NCBI RefSeq assembly: GCF_014697615.1
Contig: NZ_JACJSD010000028.1
Span: forward strand, 22,993 to 86,992
Source: Nostoc sp. FACHB-280
GTDB lineage: Bacteria; Cyanobacteriota; Cyanobacteriia; Cyanobacteriales; Nostocaceae
Reading direction: 5' to 3'
Length of the DNA stretch: 64,000 nucleotides
Made by a program: the position numbers and the translations under genes. The notes below the pieces were generated by a model. That model had not been told where the DNA came from. It searched no databases and worked only from the letters and a program-made list of their open reading frames with translations. Below are positions 63,048 through 64,000 of this stretch, one piece after another. The stretch's first letter is position 1. Each line of letters begins with the position of its first letter.

Positions 63048-64000
63048 CTATTGCCATTCTCTATCCTCAAGTTCCTTTTGAGGTAACAGTAAAGTTGCTT
63101 CAATTTCCTGCCTAATCACAGATGTCACCTCACAATTGCTATTCAAGCAATCGAGAAGTAGCTGATTGGCATCATAGTAGCGTTGCAGCACTTGCTGTTG
63201 CTGTTGACTAAATTGCCAATGGTGGTTAATGTTCCGATAATTATTGACCGTCATTTTTAATTGTTCAATCCAAGCTGAAGAGTGTGCGTGCCACCATACC
63301 TGAAATTTTTCTTGGTTTTGATTAGGGTTCGGCAATTGCTCCTGAAGTTGTTGCAAGGATTTATGGAGTCCAGCATCCAAAACAATGCTCAGAATGTTCG
63401 AGAGAGCATCTCCACAGGCGTGAGCATAGGCAAAATCTTGGCTGCGGTCGATCGCACATTCCAGCAGCAAGTTATCTAACACGGCATCCAGAAGCATTCC
63501 CTGGTCGAGGGTGCAGGCTAGGGTAAAGTGAGAAGCTATGTGAGGATTCCGGGCAAGGGCAAGGTAAAATGCACGGTTACTCGCAACTCTTGGTGGCGAC
63601 GGGGTAGTAAGAGATTTTTGGCTTGCCCAAGTCAAAAATTCTTGGAGGTAAGGGTCTTGGGCAACTAGTGCATCAATGTGTTGCTTCATCAACTGCACCA
63701 GCCCGTCTGCACTCCGAAGCATGGCAGCTGTCAACAAGAAGATTTCGCGCCAGTGAGGGTCAGTGATGTGACTGACTAATCCTGCCAGAGCTTGCTCTAA
63801 TGCCTGGAGGTTATGGCTGGCAACGATTTTTCTCGCCGTGAAGTATTCTTGAAACACCAGATAAGAGAAGGAAAAAATTCCCCGCGCCCGTTCTGTCAGT
63901 AGCCCATGTTGGGCTTCTATGGACTTGAGTACCGCTTCACTTTCTAATTGCAGTTCCTCTGGTTCCATTGCCACCTCAGAGAGATTGCGAATATAGTCAC
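63048..64000 (-). CDS. NACHT-type STAND ATPase, C-terminal part (cut by window edge)
   Basis: The frame is open to the right edge (DYIRNLSEVAMEPEELQLES), so the ATG at 63974 is internal and at least the NACHT nucleotide-binding part lies beyond the window. Readable text: KSIEAQHGLLTERARGIFSF, SYLVFQEYFTARKIV and HWREIFLLTAAML. This is the winged-helix and helical-repeat region typical of cyanobacterial NACHT proteins. The last 150 residues are helical (QQQQQVLQRYYDANQLLLDC). Such proteins act in defence or signalling; which is not decidable from the fragment. Confidence 0.8.
   Translation of the reverse strand, partial: DYIRNLSEVAMEPEELQLESEAVLKSIEAQHGLLTERARGIFSFSYLVFQEYFTARKIVASHNLQALEQALAGLVSHITDPHWREIFLLTAAMLRSADGLVQLMKQHIDALVAQDPYLQEFLTWASQKSLTTPSPPRVASNRAFYLALARNPHIASHFTLACTLDQGMLLDAVLDNLLLECAIDRSQDFAYAHACGDALSNILSIVLDAGLHKSLQQLQEQLPNPNQNQEKFQVWWHAHSSAWIEQLKMTVNNYRNINHHWQFSQQQQQVLQRYYDANQLLLDCLNSNCEVTSVIRQEIEATLLLPQKELEDREWQ

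Overview
The window looks like DNA of a filamentous, probably heterocyst-forming cyanobacterium (Nostocales type). Evidence is the frequent HIP1 octamer GCGATCGC, AT-rich spacers, a divergent photosystem II D1 gene, a UPF0182 protein, pentapeptide-repeat proteins, a small fasciclin protein and a NACHT ATPase. A MobA-type relaxase, a MobC-like protein, an actin-like ParM protein and a ParR-like candidate suggest a plasmid or an integrated plasmid segment. No rRNA, tRNA or CRISPR array was seen.

Layout. (1) 0-14.4 kb is an accessory region: uncharacterised genes, a SUKH (SMI1/KNR4) protein, a run of small membrane or exported proteins on the minus strand, a SLOG-like protein and a calcineurin-like phosphoesterase. 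A complete IS4-family element (6076-7417) with a perfect 9-bp target duplication has severed the 3' end of a Sel1-repeat gene. (2) 14.4-17.6 kb is a mobilisation block: relaxase, MobC and a ParR-like gene behind GATTGGGGTAATT-type repeats. (3) 17.9-46.8 kb is a stress and micro-oxic metabolism island: UPF0182, DUF305, baeRF, a CapA pseudogene, an HPF-cold-shock fusion, two phosphoribosyltransferases, archease-RtcB, two GCS2-type ligases, a 2-keto acid decarboxylase next to an amino-acid dehydrogenase, a rogue-type psbA, L-lactate dehydrogenase, two PNPOx-like proteins (one further right), PRC-barrel, PRPP synthetase and a P2-type ATPase. (4) 46.8-51 kb is again plasmid-like: ParM, a tandem pair of unknown paralogues and transposase debris. 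(5) 51-63 kb holds two overlapping P-type ATPase genes, a degenerate receiver protein, phosphoketolase, an orphan PstB and a fasciclin protein. (6) The right edge cuts into a NACHT-type gene.

Working together (inference). Keto-acid decarboxylase, lactate dehydrogenase, phosphoketolase and a D1 variant lacking Mn-cluster ligands fit dark, low-oxygen or resting life. HPF-CSD, baeRF and archease-RtcB fit ribosome protection and RNA repair in the same state. Parts of the island are decaying: psbA has a one-base frameshift, ldh has an in-frame stop, and capA has an internal deletion plus a stop. Repeated gene pairs (GCS2 plus pentapeptide, phosphoribosyltransferases, PNPOx) point to internal duplication. 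All family assignments come from reading the sequence by eye; no database search was run.
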